15,270 nt of DNA from Morganella morganii (GTDB lineage: Bacteria; Pseudomonadota; Gammaproteobacteria; Enterobacterales; Enterobacteriaceae): NCBI RefSeq assembly GCF_003996855.1, contig NZ_NRQY01000001.1, positions 2,744,206-2,759,475 on the forward strand, read 5' to 3'. The position numbers and the translations under genes were made by a program. This document shows, piece by piece, positions 8,009-14,645 of this stretch (the stretch's first letter is position 1; every line of letters begins with the position of its first letter). The notes beneath the pieces were generated by a model. It was given only the letters and a program-made list of their open reading frames with translations. It ran no database searches and had not been told where the DNA came from.

Positions 8009-8036
8009 TATATTTACCGACACCAGGGAATAACTA

Positions 8037-9179
8037 ATGAAAACAAAAAAGAAAATATTACACTCCGCTATTCTGTCTGTTATTTTCACCGCAGCGCCTT
8101 CATTGGTTATGGCTGAAACATTCTGTGGTGACAGAGGCTATGTCGCTTACGGCGGGGGTATCGCGAAAGATTTGACACTGCTGAGCGGCAGTAAACTCAG
8201 TGTACTCGGCCTGTTTGAGGATTCTCAGGTTCAGGGCGGTGCTGAAGTCTGGATTGATAAAACGACACATATTGCCTGGGACGGCTATCACACCGGTTTT
8301 CCGGCCACCGGCAGCCGTATTGATATTCAGAGCGGCGGCTTAATCCGTGTTCTGGACGGCGGAACATTAAAAGATTCCGTACTCAACGGCGGCACTGTCT
8401 ATGTCAGTAATACCGGTAAAGCCGATGATCCGGGCCAGTCTGTAAATAATATCGTCAACAGCGGCGGGAAATTATTTATTTACCTGGGCGGGGAATCGAC
8501 CGGTACTCAGGTTAATAACGGCGGTTATGAATATGTTCAGCAGGACGGAAAATCCCTGAATACGGTCGTGAATAACGGCGGTGCCCAGATGCTGAAATCC
8601 GGCGGATTTGCGGACAGCACCATTATTAATGACGGCGGATTACAGCAACTGCACGGTAAAGGTTTTGCGGATAATACCCTCGTGAACGCCGGAGCACGGC
8701 AATATGTTGTCGATGATTCCAAAGCAACCAATACAACCGTTGACGGTGGCCAGCAATATATTTTCCGTCAAAACGCAGCAGCCGCTGCCGGTATTGCGGA
8801 ATTTAACCAAATAAAAAATGGCGGAGCCCAGATTATTAAAGGCGGCGGACAAGCCATTAATAACGAATTATATGACACCGCCGTGCAAAGTATTTACGGC
8901 AGCTCCTCCGCCACTGACACCACACTGAATGATCGCGCCAAAAGCTGGCTGGCGGCAGGGGCTCAGCTCCTCGGCGTCACCACGGTTAATCAGCAGTCTC
9001 AGGTGCAGCACACCACCGGCGCGGAAGACAGACTGGCTGCGGATGCCGGGGCTTATGCGGAAAATGTCATCTTATCCGGCCCGGACAGCTCCCTGCTGGT
9101 GATCACCGGTGATACCGGGAATGCCGCATTTGCCGGTTCACTCAGCGGACAGGGGCAGGTGCGGTTTGGGCACGATTGA
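8037..9179 (+). CDS. AIDA-I/Ag43-like autotransporter adhesin passenger, 3'-truncated
   Basis: Family members are surface adhesins whose beta-helical passenger is exported through their own C-terminal beta-barrel. This 380-aa protein has a signal peptide (residues 1-26, ending LVMAE) and a passenger made of degenerate repeats of about 19-20 aa with the AIDA pattern: VVNNGGAQMLKSGGFADSTI, INDGGLQQLHGKGFADNTLV, VNAGARQYV and so on (about residues 95-300). It then reaches the segment LAADAGAYAENVILSGPDSSLLVITGDTGNAAFAGSLSGQGQV, which in relatives leads toward the later passenger, and stops abruptly at 9177-9179. No barrel domain is encoded. From about 9169 the DNA is phage tail tube sequence in another frame, so the gene was cut by a deletion or recombination event. 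The shortened product would be exported to the periplasm at best. Probably non-functional. Confidence 0.85.
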   Translation: MKTKKKILHSAILSVIFTAAPSLVMAETFCGDRGYVAYGGGIAKDLTLLSGSKLSVLGLFEDSQVQGGAEVWIDKTTHIAWDGYHTGFPATGSRIDIQSGGLIRVLDGGTLKDSVLNGGTVYVSNTGKADDPGQSVNNIVNSGGKLFIYLGGESTGTQVNNGGYEYVQQDGKSLNTVVNNGGAQMLKSGGFADSTIINDGGLQQLHGKGFADNTLVNAGARQYVVDDSKATNTTVDGGQQYIFRQNAAAAAGIAEFNQIKNGGAQIIKGGGQAINNELYDTAVQSIYGSSSATDTTLNDRAKSWLAAGAQLLGVTTVNQQSQVQHTTGAEDRLAADAGAYAENVILSGPDSSLLVITGDTGNAAFAGSLSGQGQVRFGHD

Positions 9180-9453
9180 CGGTACACAGTACCGCTTTGC
9201 CGGTTCATACTATGACGATGCCACCGGTGAAACAACCGCGTATGAGATCCAGACACGCGGGCGTTTTAACGAACTTGACCAAGGCACCGCCAAGGCCGGG
9301 GACAACACCCAGCATAAATACACGCTGAAAAATACCTACATCAAAATTACTGCTGATGGTGAGGACATTTTCGAGCTGGATTTAATCAACATGAAATGGA
9401 TCGTTAACGGCGTTGATCGCCTGGCAGAGCACCGCGCCAATATTGGCCATTAA
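9169..9453 (+). pseudogene. FII: P2-like major tail tube protein (gpFII), 5'-truncated
   Basis: FII forms the inner tube of contractile P2-type tails. The retained C-terminal part of about 94 aa reads GTIDGTQYRFAGSYYDDATGETTAYEIQTRGRF and ends NMKWIVNGVDRLAEHRANIGH, matching the second half of P2 FII (RFAGSYQRDDTGETV and VNGVDRLEQHRRNIGL, from memory; 172 aa in all). The first 75-80 residues are absent and are replaced by adhesin DNA. The only upstream ATG in frame (9109) lies in adhesin sequence read out of frame, so no true start remains. A remnant gene; it marks the left limit of prophage DNA. Confidence 0.88.
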
Positions 9454-9462
9454 TTCTACCCG

Positions 9463-9483
9463 CAGCGTCACGCCGTGGCGCTG
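9463..9483 (+). other. Hairpin between FII and E
   Basis: CAGCGTCACG (9463-9472) pairs with CGTGGCGCTG (9474-9483) with one T-G wobble; the tip would open to form the loop. It lies 9 nt after the FII stop, has no following T-run, and precedes the E ribosome site. It may attenuate transcription between tail genes or protect a 3' end. Confidence 0.4.
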
Positions 9484-9514
9484 ATTACAACACTTATTCA
9501 CAGGAACCATCGCT

Positions 9515-9814
9515 ATGTCTATTGTTACTTTTAACAGCCCTGTCACCCTGAAAAACGGCACTGAAATTACCGAAGTGACTATTACTGATTCTATGCGTCA
9601 GGCTGGCGCTCTGCGCGGCCTGAAATTATGGGAAGTGGCAACCGGTGATGTGAACTCATTAATCACATTGCTGCCGCGAGTTACCCAACCCCGCCTGTCT
9701 GAACAGGATATCACAACCATGCCGATTGATTGCTTTGCGCAACTGGCAAACGAGGTGGCGACTTTTTTAGCGCCGAGTGTCCCAGCCGCAGAGACGGACG
9801 CACAGGACGATTAA
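9515..9814 (+). CDS. E: P2-like tail assembly chaperone gpE
   Basis: Small cytoplasmic protein (99 aa) of the P2 gpE / phage tail assembly chaperone family, which with its frameshifted form loads the tape measure protein during tail-tube assembly. The sequence MSIVTFNSPVTLKNGTEITEVTI, RGLKLWEVATGDVNSLITLLPRVTQP, and MPIDCFAQLANEVATFL is typical. AGGAA lies about 10 nt before the ATG. A slippery heptamer at 9763-9769 near the end (codons 84-85, TTT TTA) allows a -1 shift into E', the expected arrangement between tail tube and tape measure genes. The gene is intact. Confidence 0.9.
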   Translation: MSIVTFNSPVTLKNGTEITEVTITDSMRQAGALRGLKLWEVATGDVNSLITLLPRVTQPRLSEQDITTMPIDCFAQLANEVATFLAPSVPAAETDAQDD

Positions 9815-9969
9815 TCGCAGAAATACCCGCCATCGATATTGACGACCTTATCGCGGATATCGCGATGGTGTTTCACTGGCCGCCGGTATCTTTCGACACC
9901 ATGAGTGTGTCAGAGCTGCTGAAATGGCACAGGCTCGCGGCGACCCGCATAGGACAGAATGATGAGTGA
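9730..9969 (+). CDS. E': gpE' extension made by -1 frameshift (GpE family)
   Basis: This frame overlaps the end of E and is not expected to start on its own; ribosomes should enter it at 9769 after slipping back one base on TTTTTTA. The extension reads IPAIDIDDLIADIAMVFHWPPVSFDTMSVSELLKWHRLAATRIG, a clear match to the P2 GpE family core (ADIA..FHWPP...M...EL..W). The stop at 9967-9969 overlaps the start of the tape measure gene at 9959. The gpE-E' fusion would be about 152 aa. In P2 the corresponding shift site is a similar T-rich heptamer; function by homology is chaperoning tape measure and tube. Confidence 0.85.
   Translation: MLCATGKRGGDFFSAECPSRRDGRTGRLIAEIPAIDIDDLIADIAMVFHWPPVSFDTMSVSELLKWHRLAATRIGQNDE
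9763..9769 (+). promoter_or_regulatory. Programmed -1 ribosomal frameshift site (TTTTTTA)
   Basis: T TTT TTA is an X XXY YYZ heptamer in the E reading frame (codons TTT at 9764 and TTA at 9767). Slipping back by one base gives TTT TTT and then AGC in the E' frame, which stays open for 66 more codons. No stop intervenes. No downstream stimulatory structure was identified. Confidence 0.85.
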
Positions 9970-12877
9970 TCGCAATCTCAATATCCGGGTAGCACTTAAC
10001 GCCGTCAATAACTTTTCCTCACCGGTGAGAGCCGCACAACGCAGCGCCGCCGGTTTTTCTTCTCAGATAAAAGCCACGCAAAACAGCATCAAAAATCTTG
10101 CCGGTCAGGCAGCTACATTTGATCGGTTGTCACAGTCTGTTAAACGCAATAACACGGCTTACGAAGAATCCAAGGCAAAAGTTAAGGCGCTGCGCGACAG
10201 CTACCCCGCATTAAATCAACGCACTGAAGAACAAAAACGCGTACTGGAACAGGCACGGCAGGCGCGTGACCGCCTTGGCCGTTCTCTCGACAGTGAAAAG
10301 CAAAAACTACAGACAGCAGCAGCACAGCTGTACCGGCACGGCATATCTGTCCGGAACAGCGATAATGCCACCGCACAAATAACCCGGCGCACCGAAGCCT
10401 ATAACCGGCAGCTTGAGGCGCAACGGCAACAGTTGGCAGCCGTCACCCGGGCGCAATCTCAATACCAAAAAGCCAAAGAGACACGCGGCAAGCTGGCAAT
10501 GGGTGGCGCGGCTGCAATGGCGGCCGGTGGCGGAATGCTCTATGGCATGAGCAAAATCATAGCCCCCGGTCGTGAATTTGATTTCAGAATGTCCAATGTT
10601 CAGGCTCTGACGAAACTGGATAAAGACAGCCCTCAGTTTCAGGCATTGCGCGATCAGGCTAAAGAACTCGGTGCAAATACTGCATTTACTGCTGCTGATG
10701 CTGCATCGGGACAAAAATTTCTCGCAATGGCCGGCTTCACGCCCGATGCAATAAAACAGGCGCTGCCTGGTGTTCTGAATATGGCACTGGCTGGTGCAAT
10801 GGCGGATAACGGGATCCGCGGCTCAATGGCGGGTACGTCACTGCGTGCCGGTCTTTCACGCCTTGTCGCGCCTGTCGGCAAAGGTCAAAAAGCAATGGAA
10901 GCGCTCGGTGTATCAATCAAAGATGCAAACGGGCAACTGCGGTCTGCCGATGAAATATTAAAGGATGTCGGAATAAGACTGCGGAAATATGACCAGGCAA
11001 GCCAGATCAAACTGAAAAAAGATATTTTCGGTGAAGAAGCTATGGTCGGTATGGGGGCGGTCATTGATGCCACCTTAAACGGCAAATACGACAAACTTAA
11101 AAAGTTAAATGACGAAGCCCGTGGGCGTGCAAAAGCGATTGCCGATACAAACATGGATAACCTCGACGGGGATATCCTTGGCCTAACATCCGCTTGGCAG
11201 GGGTTCGGGATTGAACTCAAAGAGAAAATAGATCCAATCCTGCGCAGCATTACCCAAACCATAACCGGCGTTATCCGAAGTATTACCGCATGGATGAACG
11301 CACATCCGCAACTGACAAAAGCACTCGGTGTTGCAGTGATCGCCATTGGTGCAATCACAGCTGCTATTGGTGCCTTAGCACTTGTCGCCGCTGCTGTTAT
11401 TGTTCCAATCGCCGCGTTACGGCTTGGCCTGTTTATGCTTGGCTCTGGTGGCATAGGAGCATTAATTCCCCAGATGGGCTTTCTCTCCACAATGCTGTCC
11501 GGTTTGATGCCTAAATTACGGGCAATCGGAACCGGCATCGGTAGCTGGAGCGGGATATTTACCAGTATCGGCGGCTCAATTGTTAATTTTGGACGTAATG
11601 CTTTCGGCCTGATAATAAGCAATGCAATCAGAGCCGGTGCCGCAATGAAATTTGCGTTTACCAATCCGATGGCATCACTGGCAATACTTGGTAATGGCGT
11701 TAAAAATTTAGCACTGTCTGGTTTCAGTGGTCTGGCTAATGCTGCCCGGATGACATTTTCAGCCGTTGGCGGCGGACTATCTATGTTATTAAGCCCTGTA
11801 AGTATTCTGGTTATCGCTATAGTTGGCGCGGCTATTGCTATTTACAAATACTGGGATCATATCAGGGCTTTTTTTGGCGGTTTCTTTGAGGGGTTAATGA
11901 CCGGACTTGCCCCCATTGGTCAGGCCTTCAGCGCAGTATTTGGTGGTCTGGCTCCTGTTTTTGATGGCATCTGGACTGCTATCAAAAAAATGTGGGATTG
12001 GCTGACAGAATTATTTACCCCGATCAAAGCCTCTGACGAGGCACTGCAAGCCTGTACAGAAGCAGGGAAAATATTTGGTGAAGTCGTCGGAATTGCTATC
12101 CGCACCCTGCTTTATCCAATAGAGCTTGTCGCCAAAGGAATAGGATCTATTCTGGAACTACTTGGCATGGCTCCTACTGCTGCCGAAGATGCTGTTAATA
12201 AAATCAACAAAATGAAGCCTGTTGAACTGTCAGCAGCAGATGCAGCGAAGCTTAAAGGCCAGGGCGAAAAAGTCATGAGCCTGTTTACACCAAAGTGGAA
12301 ACTCCCGAAAGGTGCCAGTGACTTTATCGACGGCGCGGGCAAAAAGGTTTCAGACGTTGCCGGGAAAGCAAAGGAGAAATTAACCGGCGCGTGGGACGAA
12401 GCCATCAAAGAGGCGGAGAAAAAGAACAAACAGAAGGAAGCAACTGATGCGGCTTACGGTTCACAGGTCTATGACCCGACAGCGAAGAAAGACAAGGACG
12501 GTTCAGGCTTCAGCAGTCCGGCAGATAACGCAGCGAAAGACCCGAATAAACTCGGTGAAATCGTCTTTAAAAACTTCCCGGCGATTAAAGCGGTTGACGG
12601 ACTGTATCAGGATCCGTCTGTGCGCTCTCCGTCAGCTTTTAAGCGCGTGTCGGCACCGGATGTTATTGCCTCTGATATTACTCCGGCAAAAATGGAAATG
12701 CAGCGCCCCGCTGCACGGCAGGACATCAAGCAGGAAGGAGATAAAATTGAGCTACATTTTCACGGCGTGGATATGGCAAACGCGAAAAGTATCGCGGCAC
12801 TGGTACGGCAGGAACTGGAAAAACTGAAGCGCACTCAGGACAGTCGCCTCCGGTCACAACTCACAGATATAGGGTAA
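9959..12877 (+). CDS. T: Phage tail tape measure protein (gpT-like, TP901 type), with probable internal deletion
   Basis: Sets tail length and is ejected with DNA in contractile-tailed phages. The 972-aa protein has a coiled-coil-rich N terminus (about residues 25-175, Gln/Lys/Arg-rich), a glycine/alanine hydrophobic stretch (178-200), and the conserved TP901/PhageMin_Tail domain (about 201-420: FDFRMSNVQALTK, ANTAFTAADAASGQKFLAMAGF, GSMAGTSLRAGLSRL). Long hydrophobic segments follow (454-495, 505-560, 598-630), then a charged Lys-rich C-terminal region. At residues 278-282, MALAG joins directly to AMADNGIRGS. In relatives some 60-70 residues separate these motifs, including the NTNLSMLGETMKYVAPVA-like stretch. 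The frame stays open. The start overlaps E' by 11 nt; of the tandem ATGs (9959, 9962) either may be used. Confidence 0.9.
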   Translation: MMSDRNLNIRVALNAVNNFSSPVRAAQRSAAGFSSQIKATQNSIKNLAGQAATFDRLSQSVKRNNTAYEESKAKVKALRDSYPALNQRTEEQKRVLEQARQARDRLGRSLDSEKQKLQTAAAQLYRHGISVRNSDNATAQITRRTEAYNRQLEAQRQQLAAVTRAQSQYQKAKETRGKLAMGGAAAMAAGGGMLYGMSKIIAPGREFDFRMSNVQALTKLDKDSPQFQALRDQAKELGANTAFTAADAASGQKFLAMAGFTPDAIKQALPGVLNMALAGAMADNGIRGSMAGTSLRAGLSRLVAPVGKGQKAMEALGVSIKDANGQLRSADEILKDVGIRLRKYDQASQIKLKKDIFGEEAMVGMGAVIDATLNGKYDKLKKLNDEARGRAKAIADTNMDNLDGDILGLTSAWQGFGIELKEKIDPILRSITQTITGVIRSITAWMNAHPQLTKALGVAVIAIGAITAAIGALALVAAAVIVPIAALRLGLFMLGSGGIGALIPQMGFLSTMLSGLMPKLRAIGTGIGSWSGIFTSIGGSIVNFGRNAFGLIISNAIRAGAAMKFAFTNPMASLAILGNGVKNLALSGFSGLANAARMTFSAVGGGLSMLLSPVSILVIAIVGAAIAIYKYWDHIRAFFGGFFEGLMTGLAPIGQAFSAVFGGLAPVFDGIWTAIKKMWDWLTELFTPIKASDEALQACTEAGKIFGEVVGIAIRTLLYPIELVAKGIGSILELLGMAPTAAEDAVNKINKMKPVELSAADAAKLKGQGEKVMSLFTPKWKLPKGASDFIDGAGKKVSDVAGKAKEKLTGAWDEAIKEAEKKNKQKEATDAAYGSQVYDPTAKKDKDGSGFSSPADNAAKDPNKLGEIVFKNFPAIKAVDGLYQDPSVRSPSAFKRVSAPDVIASDITPAKMEMQRPAARQDIKQEGDKIELHFHGVDMANAKSIAALVRQELEKLKRTQDSRLRSQLTDIG

Positions 12878-12882
12878 CCGCT

Positions 12883-13326
12883 ATGATGATGATTTACGGT
12901 ATGTTTGTTTTTATGCTGGAAACCATACCTTACCAGAACTTACAGCGATCAATGAGCTGGCGCTATGCCAAAAATGACCGTGTCGGCCGTTCCGCGAGCT
13001 GGCAGTATATCGGGGCGGGTGAGGATAAGATCACCCTGAACGGCGTGCTGCTGCCGGAAGTAACCGGCGGTGATATCTCGCTGGAACTTCTGCGCACTGC
13101 CGCCTATCGCGGACGGCCTTACCCGCTGATTGAGGGTACCGGCATGATTTACGGTATGTACATCATGGACGGCCTGAACGAGGGGCGCGCTGAGTTCTTT
13201 TCAGACGGCAAAGCCAAACGGATAGAGTTCAGTATTTCCCTTGTGAAAGCCAGCGAGGATCTGCGCGAACGGCTAGCCGATCTGGAGTTCAGCGATTTGA
13301 TGGATATATTGCCGGGGTCGTTATAA
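12883..13326 (+). CDS. U: P2-like tail protein gpU
   Basis: gpU is a minor tail protein thought to act at the head-proximal tail end or in tail completion of P2-type phages. The 147 aa carry the family signature: YGMFVFMLETIPYQ at the N terminus (P2: LGMFVFMRQTLPHQ), IGAGEDKITLNGVLLPEVTGG at about 45-65, and YPLIEGTGMIYGMYIMDG near 82-100. P2 gpU is 159 aa, so the C terminus is slightly short and ends DLMDILPGSL. The start has three tandem ATGs with AGGG upstream; the gene begins 5 nt after the tape measure stop. In P2 the next gene would be D (tail hub), but here a terminator and an opposing invertase follow, so the tail operon is cut short. Confidence 0.9.
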   Translation: MMMIYGMFVFMLETIPYQNLQRSMSWRYAKNDRVGRSASWQYIGAGEDKITLNGVLLPEVTGGDISLELLRTAAYRGRPYPLIEGTGMIYGMYIMDGLNEGRAEFFSDGKAKRIEFSISLVKASEDLRERLADLEFSDLMDILPGSL

Positions 13327-13993
13327 AAATAGTAATGGGTGAAATTATTTTCACCCTTTTTTTTATTATCCCTTCTGCCCTTCTGCCCTTCTGCCCTTCT
13401 GCCCTTCTGCCCTTCTGCCCTTCTGCCCTTCTGCCCTTCTGCCCTTCAGCCGGAAAATACCGGTAAACAGTCGATACCCCCACACCATAAATAATTGCCA
13501 GCTGCTGCCGGGAGTATCCTTTATCCAGCAGCCGGCCGATTTGCTCCCGGTCATTCTGTGTCAGTACCGCCGGTCTTCCGCCGATTCTGCCCTGTGCTCT
13601 CGCTGCGGCCAATCCTGCCAGCGTACGCTCCACTATCAACTCGCGTTCCATTTCTGCTGGTGCCGACATGACGTGAAAGAAAAAACGTCCCATAGCGGTA
13701 CTGGTGTCGATACTGTCCGTCAGTGATCGGAAATGTGCGCCGCGTTCGTGCAGATCAGATATCAGGGCTATCAGGTTTTTGACACTGCGCCCGAGCTTGT
13801 CCAGTTTCCACACTGCCAGTGTATCGCCCGGCTGAATGGCCTTTAATGCCCGTTTCAGTCCTGGTCTGACGGCGGTTTTACCGCTCATTTTGTCCTCAAA
13901 AATCTGGTCGCAATTTATGCTGATGAGCGCGTTTCGCTGTAAATCGCTGTTTTGGTCAGTTGTTGATACACGGATATAGCCGATGACCGCCAT
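13289..13993 (-). CDS. Hin/Gin-family serine DNA invertase with a repeat-encoded C-terminal tail
   Basis: Inverts DNA between paired 26-bp sites; in phages it switches tail-fibre genes, with help from Fis. The 234 aa align with Hin/Gin/Pin (about 180-195 aa) up to residue 184: catalytic YIRVST (R8, S10), FEDKMSGKTAVRPGL, TDSIDTSTAMGRFFFHVMS, the long E helix, GGRP, and a helix-turn-helix ending STVYRYFPAEG. Residues 185-208 are three copies of QKGRRAEG, encoded by nine 8-bp repeats, and 209-234 (IIKKRVKIIS...) are read from the gpU terminator and the antisense of the U 3' end. Two changes stand out: K66 in WKLDKLGRS, where relatives have Arg, and P112 in MSAPAEMERE, where relatives have Leu. 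It overlaps U tail-to-tail by 38 bp. Activity is doubtful. Confidence 0.92.
   Translation of the reverse strand: MAVIGYIRVSTTDQNSDLQRNALISINCDQIFEDKMSGKTAVRPGLKRALKAIQPGDTLAVWKLDKLGRSVKNLIALISDLHERGAHFRSLTDSIDTSTAMGRFFFHVMSAPAEMERELIVERTLAGLAAARAQGRIGGRPAVLTQNDREQIGRLLDKGYSRQQLAIIYGVGVSTVYRYFPAEGQKGRRAEGQKGRRAEGQKGRRAEGIIKKRVKIISPITIFITTPAIYPSNR
13337..13364 (+). terminator. Rho-independent terminator after gpU
   Basis: GGGTGAAA (13337-13344), loop TTAT, and TTTCACCC (13349-13356) form an 8-bp perfect stem followed by eight T residues (13357-13364). It lies 10 nt after the U stop and ends the tail operon. On the minus strand the same DNA is read as coding by the long-tail form of the invertase. 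Confidence 0.9.
13370..13449 (-). repeat. Octanucleotide microsatellite inside the invertase 3' end
   Basis: Nine perfect tandem copies of CCCTTCTG on the plus strand (13370-13441; CAGAAGGG on the coding minus strand) are followed by a tenth copy with one mismatch, CCCTTCAG (13442-13449). Three units make 24 nt and eight residues (QKGRRAEG). Since 8 is not a multiple of 3, each gain or loss of a unit changes the downstream frame. Confidence 0.97.
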
Positions 13994-14645
13994 TGTTTTC
14001 CCTCATGTTTACTGTAATGACGGGATTATTACGAATTTATCCGGTTATGGCTGCATTCCCGGAAACCTTGGTTTACCGGAAAAGTATCAGCCGAAGGGAG
14101 ACTATCAGCAAGCCGGTGATTATGCATTGCAAAGTGAGGTGAATAAAAAACGGGACAAAACGGACGTCGTTTTTAAATTATTCGCGTACCAGCCGTATGA
14201 AACAGAACTTAATTCAGTCTGGTTTTTTACAAATGATGGCGACGGTGCCTGGCGACAGGGGTTAGCCAGAAATAAAGATGGCGTAGCCGGATATAGCAAC
14301 GTTCGCTCAGATCATTCCGGAGATATTGCGCATACCAACGAGCTACTTGGATTCGGCCAGCACTGGCAAAACGTAGCCCCACAGCGCCAGCAGGGAGTTG
14401 TTTACCATAACACAACAGGAAAGCCTATTGTTGTGTGTATTGGTAATCTGTATCAAAAAGTTCCACAGGGTGAGTATGCGGGATTCGGTTTTTATGTTGA
14501 TGATGTCAGGGTTGCTTCTTATGGGGGAAACTCTGTCTACTGGGTGGATAACTTGTCCGTTATAGTACCGTCCGGCAGTTCTTATACCCTCGCAGCAGAC
14601 AATGGAAAAATAGGATTTAATGACTGGGCGGAGTTACGCGGATGA
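13983..14645 (+). CDS. Tail-fibre C-terminal variable cassette, apparently silent in this orientation
   Basis: The 220-codon open frame starts at 13983 inside the invertase 5' end, but the real tail-fibre homology begins at the crossover-like site (14056), coding IPGNLGLPE, and continues KYQPKGDYQQAGDYALQSEV. The C terminus contains FGQHWQNVAPQRQQGVVYHNTTGKPIVV, YVDDVRVASYGGNSVYW, VIVPSGSSYTLAADNGKIGFNDWAELRG, a pattern typical of receptor-binding tips of phage tail fibres. No N-terminal shaft or tail-attachment domain lies upstream; the invertase is there instead. The cassette is therefore probably an unexpressed alternative end that is joined to the constant part only after inversion. Its stop overlaps the start of the assembly gene (ATGA), so the two form a unit. 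The true start is undefined. Confidence 0.75.
   Translation: MTAIVFPHVYCNDGIITNLSGYGCIPGNLGLPEKYQPKGDYQQAGDYALQSEVNKKRDKTDVVFKLFAYQPYETELNSVWFFTNDGDGAWRQGLARNKDGVAGYSNVRSDHSGDIAHTNELLGFGQHWQNVAPQRQQGVVYHNTTGKPIVVCIGNLYQKVPQGEYAGFGFYVDDVRVASYGGNSVYWVDNLSVIVPSGSSYTLAADNGKIGFNDWAELRG
14056..14081. other. Candidate invertase crossover site (hix/gix/dix-like)
   Basis: A 26-bp imperfect palindrome has the invariant-looking core AAACC-TT-GGTTT (14063-14074) with TTCC outer ends on both arms. Hin and Gin sites are also 26 bp with AAACC and GGTTT around a central dinucleotide (comparison from memory); the central pair here (TT/AA) equals that of hixL. It lies 63 bp upstream of the invertase start and codes for the NLGL motif of the tail fibre, the usual position of such sites. 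A partner in inverted orientation should lie beyond the right edge. Confidence 0.8.

Larger units (their letters stand above)
7131..8036. other. 906-bp AT-rich intergenic region between pfkA and the adhesin
   Basis: The part nearest pfkA (7131-7330) has ordinary composition and should contain the pfkA promoter, which could not be pinned down. From about 7380 to 8030 the DNA is strongly AT-rich with many A/T runs, typical of horizontally acquired, H-NS-bound DNA in enterobacteria (inference). No open frame here looks like a gene. Frames of 12 and 19 codons starting at 7337 and 7344 are too short to support. Items inside are listed separately: a possible short terminated transcript (7236-7310), a bulged hairpin (about 7714-7740, CGGGT/ACCCG), a promoter (7916-7944) and alternative hairpins (7980-8008). 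Confidence 0.7.

Noticed and set aside
7131..8036. Phage attachment site or tRNA next to pfkA
   Set aside because: No tRNA cloverleaf and no sequence like the P2 core site remembered from E. coli was found; the right end of the element is outside the window, so a repeat cannot be tested.
9109..9453. A fused adhesin-tail tube protein
   Set aside because: The adhesin is in frame 3 and the tail tube fragment in frame 1; the adhesin stops at 9179, so no fusion protein is made without a frameshift.
10885..11664. 259-codon open frame antisense to the tape measure gene
   Set aside because: Its composition is the complement of the Ala/Gly/Ile-rich tape measure region, and no motif or start signal was seen.
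13370..13449. CRISPR array
   Set aside because: Units are 8 bp, directly adjacent and without spacers; this is a microsatellite within a coding frame.
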